A stretch of 16,238 nt of DNA from an uncultured Spirochaetaceae bacterium (GCA_938004315.1 CALKWG010000389.1:1-16238), one strand, 5' to 3'. Numbered from the stretch's first letter, positions 1 to 6,696 are shown. The notes: generated by a model from the letters alone, not told the origin. Made by a program: numbers and translations.

Positions 1-96
1 GGCAAGCGCGGCCGCATAGCCAAGGCCATGCGGACCCTCCTGTCCGCGGCGGCTACCCGCGGCGGCAAGGACGTACGCCTGTCCATCCTGGACTAA
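1..96 (+). CDS. khpA: KhpA-type KH-domain RNA-binding protein, C-terminal end (5' truncated by window)
   Basis: Only the last 31 codons are present, in frame from base 1. They read GKRGRIAKAMRTLL and then GGKDVRLSILD. This matches the second half of the single KH domain of the small KhpA/YlqC proteins, where the G-K-x-G-R loop contacts RNA. KhpA proteins bind RNA, often with KhpB, and are usually encoded between rpsP and rimM, which fits the neighbour here. The gene ends with tandem TAA codons at 94-96 and 97-99; the second shares its last A with the rimM ATG at 99. Truncation is only due to the window edge. Confidence 0.88.
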   Translation, partial: GKRGRIAKAMRTLLSAAATRGGKDVRLSILD

Positions 97-98
97 TA

Positions 99-599
99 AT
101 GGACGAACTGGCCATCGGACGCCTCGGCGCCCCCCACGGCGTGGAGGGGCGCTTGAAGGCGTCGACGTATTCAGGCGAAACCGAACATTTCCTTAAGCTC
201 CGCGAAGCGACGCTGACCCGCGGCGACGAGCGCCTCCGCCTGGCCGTGGAGGAGGTCGCCGAGCACGGCGCGGGCCTCCTTATCAAGTTCGCCGGCTACG
301 ATAGCCCCGAGGCCGCCCGCTCTCTAGCCGGCATGGAGCTCATGGTGCCGCGCGACCAGGCGGCGCCCAAGGGGCCGGACGAGTACTACTACGGCGAGCT
401 CATCGGCTGCGCGCTCGTCGACGGCGGGCGGGAGTTGGCCCGCGTCGTAGCGATAGGCGAAACCGGCGGCGGCATCCTGTTGGAGGCCGAGCTGCCCGAC
501 GGACGGCGTAGCTACGTGCCCTTCCGTAAGGAATTCACCGGCGTCGTGGACGTCGAGGCTAAGACCATCGAGCTCTTGGCGCCCTGGGTGCTCGAATGA
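99..599 (+). CDS. rimM: ribosome maturation factor RimM
   Basis: This is a 166-residue protein of normal RimM length. The N-terminal RimM domain opens with GRLGAPHGVEGRLK (residues 7-20), the family's conserved loop. The C-terminal PRC-barrel half has DEYYYGELIGC (94-104) and VPF (140-142) ahead of a VDVEAKTIEL strand. RimM binds ribosomal protein S19 and assists late assembly of the 30S head. The ATG lies 2 nt after the khpA stop with no clear Shine-Dalgarno sequence, so translation probably depends on coupling to khpA. The stop overlaps the trmD start in an ATGA tetranucleotide. The order khpA-rimM-trmD-rplS is widely conserved and supports the call. Confidence 0.96.
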   Translation: MDELAIGRLGAPHGVEGRLKASTYSGETEHFLKLREATLTRGDERLRLAVEEVAEHGAGLLIKFAGYDSPEAARSLAGMELMVPRDQAAPKGPDEYYYGELIGCALVDGGRELARVVAIGETGGGILLEAELPDGRRSYVPFRKEFTGVVDVEAKTIELLAPWVLE

Positions 600-1321
600 A
601 CATCAAGGTCCTAAGCCTCTTCCCGGAGATACTCCGGGGCTTTTTCGAGAGCTCGATCATGGCGCGCGCGGTGGAGCGCGGGCTCGTCAGCTACAGCCTG
701 ACCGATATACGCGACTACGCGACCGATAAGCACCGCAAGTGCGACGACGAGCTCTTCGGCGGCGGCCCGGGCATGCTCATGAAGCCCGAGCCGGTCTCCG
801 CGGCGCTCCAGGCGGCCGGCGCCGAGGGCGCGCGGGTCGCGTACGTCACGCCCGGCGGGCGGCTCTTCAACCAGGCTTACGCCAAGGACCTGGCGCGCGA
901 GGAGAATCTGGTCATACTCTGCGGGCGTTACGAGGGCCTCGACCAGCGGGTCATCGACCGCTGGGTGACCGACGAGATCAGCATCGGCGACTACGTGCTC
1001 TCCTCGGGGGAGGCGGCCGCCTTGGTGCTCGTAGACGCGGTCTACCGCCTGATACCGGGGGTCATTACCGGCGAGTCGCTCGAAGAGGAGAGCTTCGAGG
1101 ACGGGCTCTTGGAGTACCCCCAGTATACACGCCCGGCGCTTTATGATACTATCCGAGTCCCGGACGTCCTCGTTTCGGGACATCACGCCAACATCGTCAA
1201 GTGGCGCTTCAAGAAACGGCTCGAGAAGACCTTGTTGTACCGTCCCGATCTGCTCCAGGGCAAGGGACTCGAGGGCGAGCTCAGGGCCTTGATACAGGAA
1301 TTGATGGAACAGGGGGAATGA
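596..1321 (+). CDS. trmD: tRNA (guanine37-N1)-methyltransferase TrmD
   Basis: The 241-residue protein is full length for TrmD, the SAM-dependent SPOUT-fold enzyme that makes m1G37 next to the anticodon and so prevents +1 frameshifting. Visible signatures are FGGGPGMLMKPEP (about 54-66), and the trefoil-knot SAM site formed by LCGRYEGLDQRV (108-119) and SIGDYVLSSGE (129-139). Further on, LEYPQYTRP and HHANIVKWR belong to the linker and C-terminal tRNA-binding domain. The start overlaps the rimM stop by 4 nt. The rplS ATG follows 3 nt after the stop. No oddities are seen. Confidence 0.98.
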   Translation: MNIKVLSLFPEILRGFFESSIMARAVERGLVSYSLTDIRDYATDKHRKCDDELFGGGPGMLMKPEPVSAALQAAGAEGARVAYVTPGGRLFNQAYAKDLAREENLVILCGRYEGLDQRVIDRWVTDEISIGDYVLSSGEAAALVLVDAVYRLIPGVITGESLEEESFEDGLLEYPQYTRPALYDTIRVPDVLVSGHHANIVKWRFKKRLEKTLLYRPDLLQGKGLEGELRALIQELMEQGE

Positions 1322-1324
1322 TAC

Positions 1325-1705
1325 ATGGACCTCATTAAGAAGCTCGGCGCCGAGCAGGCCAAGGAACTCCCGGACGTGCAGGCCGGCGACACCGTCCGCG
1401 TGCACTTCAAGATCGTCGAGGGCAAGACCGAGCGCATTCAGATCTACGAAGGCCTCGTGATCGCCCTGAAGAACGCCGGCCTTTCCAAGACCTTCACCGT
1501 GCGCAAGAACAGCTACGGCGTCGGCGTGGAGCGCGTGTTCCCCATGCACTCCCCCCGTATCGATAAGATCGAAGTGGTCCGCTGCGGCAAGGTGCGCCGC
1601 GGCAAGCTGTACTATATCCGCGAGAAGATCGGCAAGAAGGCCAAGATCAAGGAGCTCCTGGGCGGCCGCAAGCCCCCCGTGCGCTCCCAGGCCGCCCAGG
1701 CCTAA
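1325..1705 (+). CDS. rplS: 50S ribosomal protein L19
   Basis: This 126-residue L19 has the usual opening ([13 protein letters not shown], 21-33), the [10 protein letters not shown] strand, and the highly conserved [20 protein letters not shown] stretch (58-76 region), followed by the basic [20 protein letters not shown] segment. L19 sits at the 30S-50S interface and contributes to intersubunit bridges. A short Pro/Ala/Gln tail extends beyond the family core. It follows trmD by 3 nt in the classic cluster. The upstream GGGG(A) of the trmD 3' end (around 1313-1317) is positioned as a ribosome binding site. Confidence 0.98.
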   Translation: MDLIKKLGAEQAKELPDVQAGDTVRVHFKIVEGKTERIQIYEGLVIALKNAGLSKTFTVRKNSYGVGVERVFPMHSPRIDKIEVVRCGKVRRGKLYYIREKIGKKAKIKELLGGRKPPVRSQAAQA

Positions 1706-1726
1706 GGCCAGGCGGGATCATAGTCC

Positions 1727-2803
1727 GTGCGCGTGCGCGGCATAGACGAAGCACGCGGACAGAGCCGCATCGATGGCGCCGCGCCCGGCGATAAGCCCGG
1801 CCGCGGCGCCTCGTCGTATCCGGGGCCTCAGGGCGCGGCTGGCGGCGCGGCCCCCGAGAGCGCCGCGCCCCGCGGCCGACCCGGCGCGGCCGCCTACGCT
1901 AAGGCGCCCGCCGCAGGGCAGACGGCGAAGGCCGCTTCGGCGCACGCCGGCGTAGCCCCCCCTCCGACGTTAGCCCCGGCCGCGGCCGCGCAGCCTGAGA
2001 TCCCCCCCGCCCTCGGCCGCGAGGCTTTGGCCGCGCGCCTGACGGAGCATGTACGCTCCCTGGGTTTGCCCGCCGACGGCGCTGGATTAAGCGCCGCCCG
2101 CGCCCTCATGGCCGAGTACCTGCCCGTAGACCTCCCTCGGCTACGCGCCGCGCTTTCGGCGATGCGGAAGGCCGAAGCCGGCGGCAAGAGCCCGGCGGCG
2201 GCCGCGCGCCTGGCCGCCCGCGCCTTGGCCGCGGGCTTCGATCCTGACGACTGGCCGCCCGAGGCCCTAGAGTCGGCCGACCGCGATCGCGGTGATGGCG
2301 GCGATGCCGATACCTCGGGCGGGGGATCCGGCGCTCACGGCCAGGCGCCGGGCGGGGATGGGCGCGGCGCGTTTAGCCGAGGCGGCCGAGGCGGCCGCGG
2401 GGTTGAAGGCCAGTCCTCGGCAGACGGGATAGCCGAGCTCCTGAGGGGAAGCGCCGCCCGCGCCCTGTCGGACGGTCGCCTGCGCGCCTTCGCCGCGCCG
2501 AATCCCGCGGGCTTAGGTTGGCTCTACGCCCCCTTCGACCTTCGCGAGGCGGGCTTTGAATTCCGCGGGACCATGCGTATACTCTATAATTACCGCATCG
2601 GTAGGGGCGAACGCCTCGTGCTTGAAGCGGAGGGAATGGGCGGCCCCGTGACGCTTTCGTTGTCGGGCTCAGGCGACGGGCTCCGCGCGAAGGCCTACGG
2701 GCTTAAGGACGCCGAGGCTAGGGCCCTGCGGCGCTTGGGCGTGATGGCCGGACCCGGTTCGCCTCGCGACGACGGCGACGATCAGGTACTCGGCGATGCC
2801 TAG
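1727..2803 (+). CDS. FliK/YlqG-like flagellar hook-length-control-type protein, low-complexity N-half
   Basis: A GTG start at 1727 is the most upstream possible (in-frame TAG at 1721) and has GGCGGGA at 1711-1717 as ribosome binding site. The 358-residue product has an Ala/Pro/Gly-rich, probably disordered first ~90 residues. A helical Ala/Leu-rich region (about 95-185) and a Gly/Arg/Asp spacer (186-235) follow. The compact C-terminal part (about 235-345) includes GTMRILYNYRIGRGERLVLEAE. The fold layout resembles FliK and Bacillus YlqG. YlqG is encoded just before the FlhB-like YlqH downstream of rplS, exactly the arrangement here. The function is not proven; a role with an export apparatus is inference. 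Its stop overlaps the next start by 8 nt. Confidence 0.62.
   Translation: MRVRGIDEARGQSRIDGAAPGDKPGRGASSYPGPQGAAGGAAPESAAPRGRPGAAAYAKAPAAGQTAKAASAHAGVAPPPTLAPAAAAQPEIPPALGREALAARLTEHVRSLGLPADGAGLSAARALMAEYLPVDLPRLRAALSAMRKAEAGGKSPAAAARLAARALAAGFDPDDWPPEALESADRDRGDGGDADTSGGGSGAHGQAPGGDGRGAFSRGGRGGRGVEGQSSADGIAELLRGSAARALSDGRLRAFAAPNPAGLGWLYAPFDLREAGFEFRGTMRILYNYRIGRGERLVLEAEGMGGPVTLSLSGSGDGLRAKAYGLKDAEARALRRLGVMAGPGSPRDDGDDQVLGDA
2556..2583 (+). promoter_or_regulatory. possible internal sigma70-type promoter inside the FliK-like gene
   Basis: TTGAAT (2556-2561) and TATACT (2578-2583) are separated by 16 nt. A second box, TATAAT, lies at 2585-2590. In such GC-rich coding sequence this AT pocket is unusual. 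It could give extra transcription of the FlhB-like, HD-GYP and yraN genes downstream. It may also be explained by the codons for the local Tyr/Asn/Ile residues. Confidence 0.3.
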
Positions 2804-3068
2804 GAAGGCGCCGTCCGGCTCCGATCGCCGATACGCCGTGGCCCTTCGTTACGACCCGGCTAAACCGGCGCCCGAGATCATCGGGAGCGCGCGCGGTGAA
2901 GCGGCCGAACGGGCGATAGGGCGGGCGAGGGAGTTGGGCGTACCGGTTCGGGAAGACGAGGCCTTGGCGGCAGCGCTCCTCCCTTTAGAGATCGGCGCCT
3001 TGGTTCCGCCCGAGTACTGGTTGATCGTCGCGAATATTTTGGTAGCTATAAGGAAAGTGCAGCAATGA
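2796..3068 (+). CDS. FlhB C-terminal-domain protein (YlqH/FhlB/EscU-type switch homologue)
   Basis: The 90-residue protein consists almost wholly of the cytoplasmic domain of FlhB/YscU. It shows RRYAVALRYD (11-20), ARELGVPVREDEALAAAL (44-61) and LEIGALVPPEYW (64-75), as in FlhB, but none of the membrane helices. In FlhB the segment before YAVAL is the self-cleaving NPTH loop. Here the aligned residues are SDRR, so autocleavage is not expected. Stand-alone copies (FhlB, YlqH) are known in flagellated bacteria and can influence substrate switching in type III export. It overlaps the FliK-like gene by 8 nt and the HD-GYP gene by 4 nt, suggesting joint production. Confidence 0.85.
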   Translation: MPRKAPSGSDRRYAVALRYDPAKPAPEIIGSARGEAAERAIGRARELGVPVREDEALAAALLPLEIGALVPPEYWLIVANILVAIRKVQQ

Positions 3069-4207
3069 AAAAGAAGTATCCGGTCGATAAGATAGCCCCG
3101 GGCACCATGTTCACGGCTGACGTGTTCGTGGATTCCCAGAACCTCCTCGTGCCCGCCGGCGTACCCGTCCGCGCCAAGGATATCCAAGGCCTCAAAGACT
3201 GGAACGTAGAGTACGTCTATAGCGAGGGCGAGCCGGCCGAGCCCGAAGGCCCCAAGCAGAAGGCCCAGGCGCCCGCCAAGAAAGGCCTGGCCTCGTTCAG
3301 CGACCATAAGCTCTACGCCCAATACGCCGACATGGTCGATAGGCTCAAAGCCATACTCGATAAGGTGGCCGTCGCCGAGAAGGTCGAGCCCAAGGCCGTG
3401 GACCGCTTAGGCCAGGATCTCTTAAACCTCGTACGCGAGCGCGAATCCGAGCTGGTATCGGCCATACTGTCATCCGATATGCAGGGCTACGACCATGCCC
3501 GCGCCGGCGTGAACTGCGCCATACTTTCGGTGATGATAGGCCAGGCGCTCAAGCTGCCGGTACATCGCCTATCGCAACTAGCCGCCGGCGCCCTCCTGCA
3601 CGACGTGGGCATGCTCCGCCTGCCCGACGAGATCGTCAAGAAGAAAGGCTCCTTGAGCCCCGAGGAGGCGCAGAAGATCCGCGCCCACCCGCTTTTGTCC
3701 TACCGCATTATCACCAAGGAGCTGCAGTACCCCGAAGACGTGGGGCTCATCGGCCTGCAGCACCACGAGCGCTGGGACGGCGGCGGCTATCCGCGGCGCT
3801 CGGGCGGCGGCGCCATCGACGTTTTAGCGCGCGTGGTGTCGGTCGCCGACGCCTTCGAGGCCATGGTCAGCCAGAAGCCGTACCGCAACTCCATGATAGG
3901 CTACGCGGCCATGAAGAACCTCCTGTCCGACAACGGCCGGCGCTTCGACCCCGAGGTGCTTAAGGCCTTCATACGCGGCATGGGCATCTATCCCATCGGC
4001 TCGCTCGTGCTCCTCAATAACGCCGCCATCGCCCGGGTGCTGGAGACGCATGCCGACGCGCCCCTACGGCCTAAGATCAAGGTCATCGTCGACGAGTTCG
4101 GCAAGCACTACAAGGACGACTCGGGCGACACCCTGGATCTCCTGACCGAGAAGAGCCTCTTCATAGCCCGGGCTATCGACCCCAAGGAGCTGGAAGCGGC
4201 CTCGTGA
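3065..4207 (+). CDS. HD-GYP domain protein, putative cyclic-di-GMP phosphodiesterase
   Basis: This is a 380-residue soluble protein. Residues 1-55 form a small beta-rich N-domain (IAPGTMFTADVFVDS, then LLVPAGVPV and VEYVYSEGE) often found before HD-GYP domains, followed by a Lys/Ala/Pro linker and a helical stretch. The HD-GYP domain spans about 140-310. Candidate metal ligands are H144, the HD pair at 179-180, H208, HH 233-234 and D262, and the GYP triad is at 241-243 in HHERWDGGGYP. The usual Lys of HDxGK is Met (HDVGM). The family hydrolyses c-di-GMP; activity here is inferred. AAGGAAAG at 3050-3057 is a strong ribosome binding site. No transmembrane segment or receiver domain is seen. Confidence 0.9.
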   Translation: MKKKYPVDKIAPGTMFTADVFVDSQNLLVPAGVPVRAKDIQGLKDWNVEYVYSEGEPAEPEGPKQKAQAPAKKGLASFSDHKLYAQYADMVDRLKAILDKVAVAEKVEPKAVDRLGQDLLNLVRERESELVSAILSSDMQGYDHARAGVNCAILSVMIGQALKLPVHRLSQLAAGALLHDVGMLRLPDEIVKKKGSLSPEEAQKIRAHPLLSYRIITKELQYPEDVGLIGLQHHERWDGGGYPRRSGGGAIDVLARVVSVADAFEAMVSQKPYRNSMIGYAAMKNLLSDNGRRFDPEVLKAFIRGMGIYPIGSLVLLNNAAIARVLETHADAPLRPKIKVIVDEFGKHYKDDSGDTLDLLTEKSLFIARAIDPKELEAAS

Positions 4208-4590
4208 GCCCGTCAGCGCCGCGCCTGGCGCCCGATCGTCGCGCGAGCGCGGGGCGCGCGGCCGAGGACGCCGCGGCGGCTTGGCTCCGGGCGGCCGGCT
4301 GGGAGCTCGTCGCCCGGAACTGGCGCCGCGGGCCGGGCGAGCTCGATATCGTGGCCCGTAAAGGCGAAATTCTTGCCTTCGTCGAGGTCAAACGCGTCGA
4401 CGCGCTCGGGGCGGAGTCCCTGGAGCGCAGCGTCGGCTACGATAAACGGCGTAGGATCGTAGAAACGGCTAAACTCTTCGTCGCCATGCATCGAGAATTT
4501 GAACAGTTGGCGCTGAGGTTCGACGTGGCCGCCGTACGGGCGGGCGAGGTCGGGCCTTATATCGAAAACGCCTTCCCGGAGCGAGCATGA
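4204..4590 (+). CDS. yraN: YraN/UPF0102 family endonuclease-like protein
   Basis: The GTG start at 4204 overlaps the HD-GYP stop (GTGA). The 128-residue product matches the UPF0102 pattern. It has GRAAEDAAAAWLRAAGW (17-33), then ARNWRRGPGELDIVARKGEILAFVEVK split as a core with D48, E61 and K63. These are positioned like the D...ExK catalytic residues of the PD-(D/E)XK nuclease fold. GYDKRRRIVETAKLFV (78-93) is the conserved helix. The biochemical role of the family is not settled, though a link to recombination or competence has been suggested. Its stop overlaps the next small gene in ATGA. Confidence 0.92.
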   Translation: MSPSAPRLAPDRRASAGRAAEDAAAAWLRAAGWELVARNWRRGPGELDIVARKGEILAFVEVKRVDALGAESLERSVGYDKRRRIVETAKLFVAMHREFEQLALRFDVAAVRAGEVGPYIENAFPERA

Positions 4591-4760
4591 CGCCTAAGAG
4601 CGACCCCGAGCGAGAACTACGACGGCTTGAAGAACTCAAGCGGAAAGTGCATGATGACTCCTATCTCGCCGGGGCCATACTGCGTATTGCGCAGGTCATG
4701 AGCGCCGAGATCATGGAAGGCTACGGAGCGTCATATGGCAGAAGGAAACAGGGACTTTAA
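4587..4760 (+). CDS. small hypothetical protein, 57 aa, translationally coupled to yraN
   Basis: The ATG at 4587 overlaps the yraN TGA (ATGA). It is preceded by GGAG at 4578-4581 with 5-nt spacing, a good ribosome binding site. The frame runs to TAA at 4758-4760, overlapping the next gene by 26 nt. The product starts MTPKSDPERELRRLEELKRK, a charged helix. A second probable helix follows (SYLAGAILRIAQVMSAEIME, about 25-44), and the tail is short and basic. No Cys, signal peptide or membrane segment is seen. I do not recognise the family. The case for a real gene is the chain of overlaps, the ribosome binding site and the otherwise unfilled 144-bp gap. Confidence 0.7.
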   Translation: MTPKSDPERELRRLEELKRKVHDDSYLAGAILRIAQVMSAEIMEGYGASYGRRKQGL

Positions 4761-5133
4761 GCGCAGGTTCGGGCGGCGCGGGCGCGACAAGGATCGCGGC
4801 GAGCGGCGCGACGAGCCCAAGCGCGTGGTGCCCGAGGTCCCCGCCATCCAATGCACCGTCTGCGGCAAGCAGATCTTCGACCTATCCAGCGCCTTGGCCG
4901 GACGGGACGGAACCGGCGCGGTGCACTTCGACTGCGCCTTAGCCGCGGTCAGCCAGGGCGAGCGCCTGGGGCCGGGCGAGCGCATCCACTACATCGGCCG
5001 CGGCGCCTTCGCCGTGATCGAGTTCAAGGACAAGTCCAACACCGCCTTTACGATCAAGCGCCGCATCTCCTGGGAGAAGGAAGGCGAGAAGTACGACTGG
5101 CGGAAGACCCTGCAGCAGCGCATGGGGATATAG
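4735..5133 (+). CDS. hypothetical protein with Arg-rich N-terminus and CxxC/HxxC putative zinc site
   Basis: The ATG at 4735 has GGAG at 4725-4728 as ribosome binding site. The 132-residue product begins with a strongly basic, low-complexity tail (about 8-30, RFGRRGRDKDRGERR). C40-x2-C43 followed by H64-x2-C67 looks like a small zinc-binding knuckle. The rest is a compact beta-rich segment (ERIHYIGRGAFAVIEFKD) and a C-terminal region with ISWEKEGEKYDWRK. A basic tail plus a zinc site suggests nucleic-acid binding, but that is inference only. I do not know a named family; similar small proteins near yraN may be spirochaete-specific. It is the last gene before the terminator. Confidence 0.85.
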   Translation: MAEGNRDFKRRFGRRGRDKDRGERRDEPKRVVPEVPAIQCTVCGKQIFDLSSALAGRDGTGAVHFDCALAAVSQGERLGPGERIHYIGRGAFAVIEFKDKSNTAFTIKRRISWEKEGEKYDWRKTLQQRMGI

Positions 5134-5189
5134 GGGCGGCCGCCCGCGGCGCGCCGCCTGCGGCGAAAGACCGCGGCCCGGCAGCGCCG

Positions 5190-5226
5190 AAAAAAGGCCG
5201 CGCCTACCTGGCGCGGCCATCTTTTT
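5190..5226. terminator. bidirectional intrinsic terminator between convergent operon and serS
   Basis: A perfect 9-bp inverted repeat, GGCCGCGCC (5196-5204) and GGCGCGGCC (5210-5218), encloses the 5-nt loop TACCT. On the + side it is followed by CTTTTT (to 5226). On the other side an A6 run (5190-5195) gives a U-tract for - strand transcripts. It therefore serves both the rimM operon (ends 5133) and serS (ends 5266). The remaining spacer 5134-5265 is GC-rich with smaller inverted repeats and no gene. Confidence 0.9.
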
Positions 5227-5265
5227 CATTGAACTGATCGGCGCGCAGCGGCGCGGCCTCTGCGT

Positions 5266-6543
5266 TTATCGCTTGGCCTTGATGCGCTCGAAGCCGCAGT
5301 AGGGAACCAGGGCCGGCGGGATGCGCACCGAACCGTCGGCCTCCTGGAAGTTCTCCAGGATGGCCACGATGGCGCGCGAGCAGGCTATGGCCGTGCCGTT
5401 CAGCATATGCAGGTACTGATTCCTGCCCTCGTCGTCCTTGTACTTCACGTTCAGGCGGCGGGCCTGGTAGTCGGTGCAGTTGGAGGTACTGGTCACCTCG
5501 CCCCACTCCCCGCCGTTGCGGCCGGGCATCCAGGCCTCAAGGTCCCACTTGCGGTAGGCGGGGGCGCCCAGGTCGCCGGTGCAGGTATCGACCACGCGGA
5601 AGGGTATGCCCAGGCTCGCGAAGATCTCCTCCTCGATGCCGCGGAGCTCCTCGTGCCAGCGGCCCGATTCCTCGGGCAGGCAGTAGACGAACATCTCCGC
5701 CTTGGTGAACTGGTGCACGCGATACAGGCCCTTGGAGAACTGGCCGGCGGCGCCCGCCTCGCGGCGGAAGCAGTGGGATATGCCGATGAGCTTGATGGGA
5801 AGCTCGTCCTTGGCGATGACCCGGCCGGAGTAGTAGCCGCCCAGGGTAATCTCGGCGGTGCCGATCAGGCAGAGATCCTCGTCGGCCAGGCGGTAGACGT
5901 TGCTCTCCGCGCCGCGGGGATTGAAGCCTATGCCCTCGAGGATCTCGGTCTTGGCCAGGTCCGGGGTGCTGAAGGGCATGAAGCCGCGGGCCATGAGCTT
6001 GTCCACGGCGTAGCGGGTCAGCGCCATCTCCAGGAGCACGCCCTCGTTCTTCAGGTAGTAGAATTTGGTGCCGGTCACCTTGGTGGCGGTATCGAAGTCC
6101 AGGATGTCCAGGGCCTGGCCCAGGGCGACGTGGTCCTTAGGCTCGAAATCGAAGCGGGTAGGCTCGCCGACGCGCTTGACCTCCAGGTTGTCCTTGTCTT
6201 CCTTGCCGCGCGGGGCCTCGGGATGGGCCATGTTGGGGATCTTGGCGTGGGCTTCCTTGAGCTCCGCCTCGACCGCGGCCAGGCGTTCCTCGAGGCCCGC
6301 GATAGATTCCTTGAGCGCCTTGCCCTCGTCGATGAGCGCCTGGCGCTCGGCGTCGGCCAGCTTGCCCTTCATGGCGGCGGCCACTTCGTTGCGCCGGCGG
6401 CGCTTGTCCTCGAGCGCCTGTATGGCGGCGGCGCGCTCGTCGGCGAGGCGGACGACCGCGTCGGCGTCGGCGTCCATGTAGCGGTCGGCGATGTTGGCGC
6501 GGACCGCGTCGATATTGTCCCGGATGAATTTAAGGTCTAGCAT
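5266..6543 (-). CDS. serS: seryl-tRNA synthetase
   Basis: The 425-residue class II synthetase charges tRNA-Ser (and tRNA-Sec where present). Residues 1-110 form the long antiparallel coiled-coil arm (EDKRRRRNEVAAAM, LKESIAGLEERLAAVEAELK) that grips the tRNA variable arm. The catalytic core shows LIGTAEITLGG (227-236; TAE binds serine), motif 2 FRREAGAAG with GLYRVHQF (259-279), and motif 3 NGTAIACSRAIVAILEN (382-398). MLDLKFIRDN is the standard N-terminus and fixes the start. No Shine-Dalgarno sequence precedes the ATG. The gene stands alone on this strand, divergent from the prfA operon and convergent with the rimM operon. Confidence 0.98.
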   Translation of the reverse strand: MLDLKFIRDNIDAVRANIADRYMDADADAVVRLADERAAAIQALEDKRRRRNEVAAAMKGKLADAERQALIDEGKALKESIAGLEERLAAVEAELKEAHAKIPNMAHPEAPRGKEDKDNLEVKRVGEPTRFDFEPKDHVALGQALDILDFDTATKVTGTKFYYLKNEGVLLEMALTRYAVDKLMARGFMPFSTPDLAKTEILEGIGFNPRGAESNVYRLADEDLCLIGTAEITLGGYYSGRVIAKDELPIKLIGISHCFRREAGAAGQFSKGLYRVHQFTKAEMFVYCLPEESGRWHEELRGIEEEIFASLGIPFRVVDTCTGDLGAPAYRKWDLEAWMPGRNGGEWGEVTSTSNCTDYQARRLNVKYKDDEGRNQYLHMLNGTAIACSRAIVAILENFQEADGSVRIPPALVPYCGFERIKAKR

Positions 6544-6552
6544 GGTGCGGGC

Positions 6553-6579
6553 ATAGTAGCGCGAAAAGGCGCGATTGTA
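6553..6579 (-). promoter_or_regulatory. serS promoter candidates (two -10-like boxes)
   Basis: On the - strand TACTAT (6553-6558) lies 9 nt before the serS ATG, and TACAAT (6574-6579) lies 30 nt before it. Neither has a convincing -35. The first would give an mRNA with a 0-3 nt leader; the second a leader of about 24 nt without a Shine-Dalgarno motif. Both sit in a locally AT-richer patch of the 153-bp divergent spacer. Confidence 0.45.
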
Positions 6580-6660
6580 CAGGCGCCCGAGCCGCGGCCG
6601 GAGCTTAGGGGGTGACGTATCCGCGGATGTCCGGCGGCCCCGGGCCTCCGTCCCGGCTCC

Positions 6661-6690
6661 TTGCGCACGGCCGCCTTTTTACGCTATTTT
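6661..6690 (+). promoter_or_regulatory. promoter candidate for the prfA operon, leaderless geometry
   Basis: TTGCGC (6661-6666) and TATTTT (6685-6690) are separated by 18 nt. The -10-like box ends 6 nt before the ATG at 6697, so transcription would begin at or next to the start codon. The stretch between box and ATG (ATACCG) has no ribosome binding site. The rest of the 6544-6660 spacer is GC-rich, with the 10-bp palindrome ATCCGCGGAT at 6619-6628. Confidence 0.5.
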
Positions 6691-6696
6691 ATACCG

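Noticed and set aside
611..1549. 312-codon open frame on the - strand
   Set aside because: It is antisense to trmD and rplS, both certain, so it is a compositional shadow.
5407..6540. 377-codon open frame on the + strand
   Set aside because: It lies antisense to serS, whose motifs are unambiguous. Long antisense frames arise from GC-rich third positions, and the translation is a His/Gly/Ala/Val-rich sequence without any recognisable domain.
6661..6696. Upstream TTG start for the Cys-rich 59-residue protein
   Set aside because: The added 12 codons coincide with the promoter-like boxes, and there is no ribosome binding site for the TTG.
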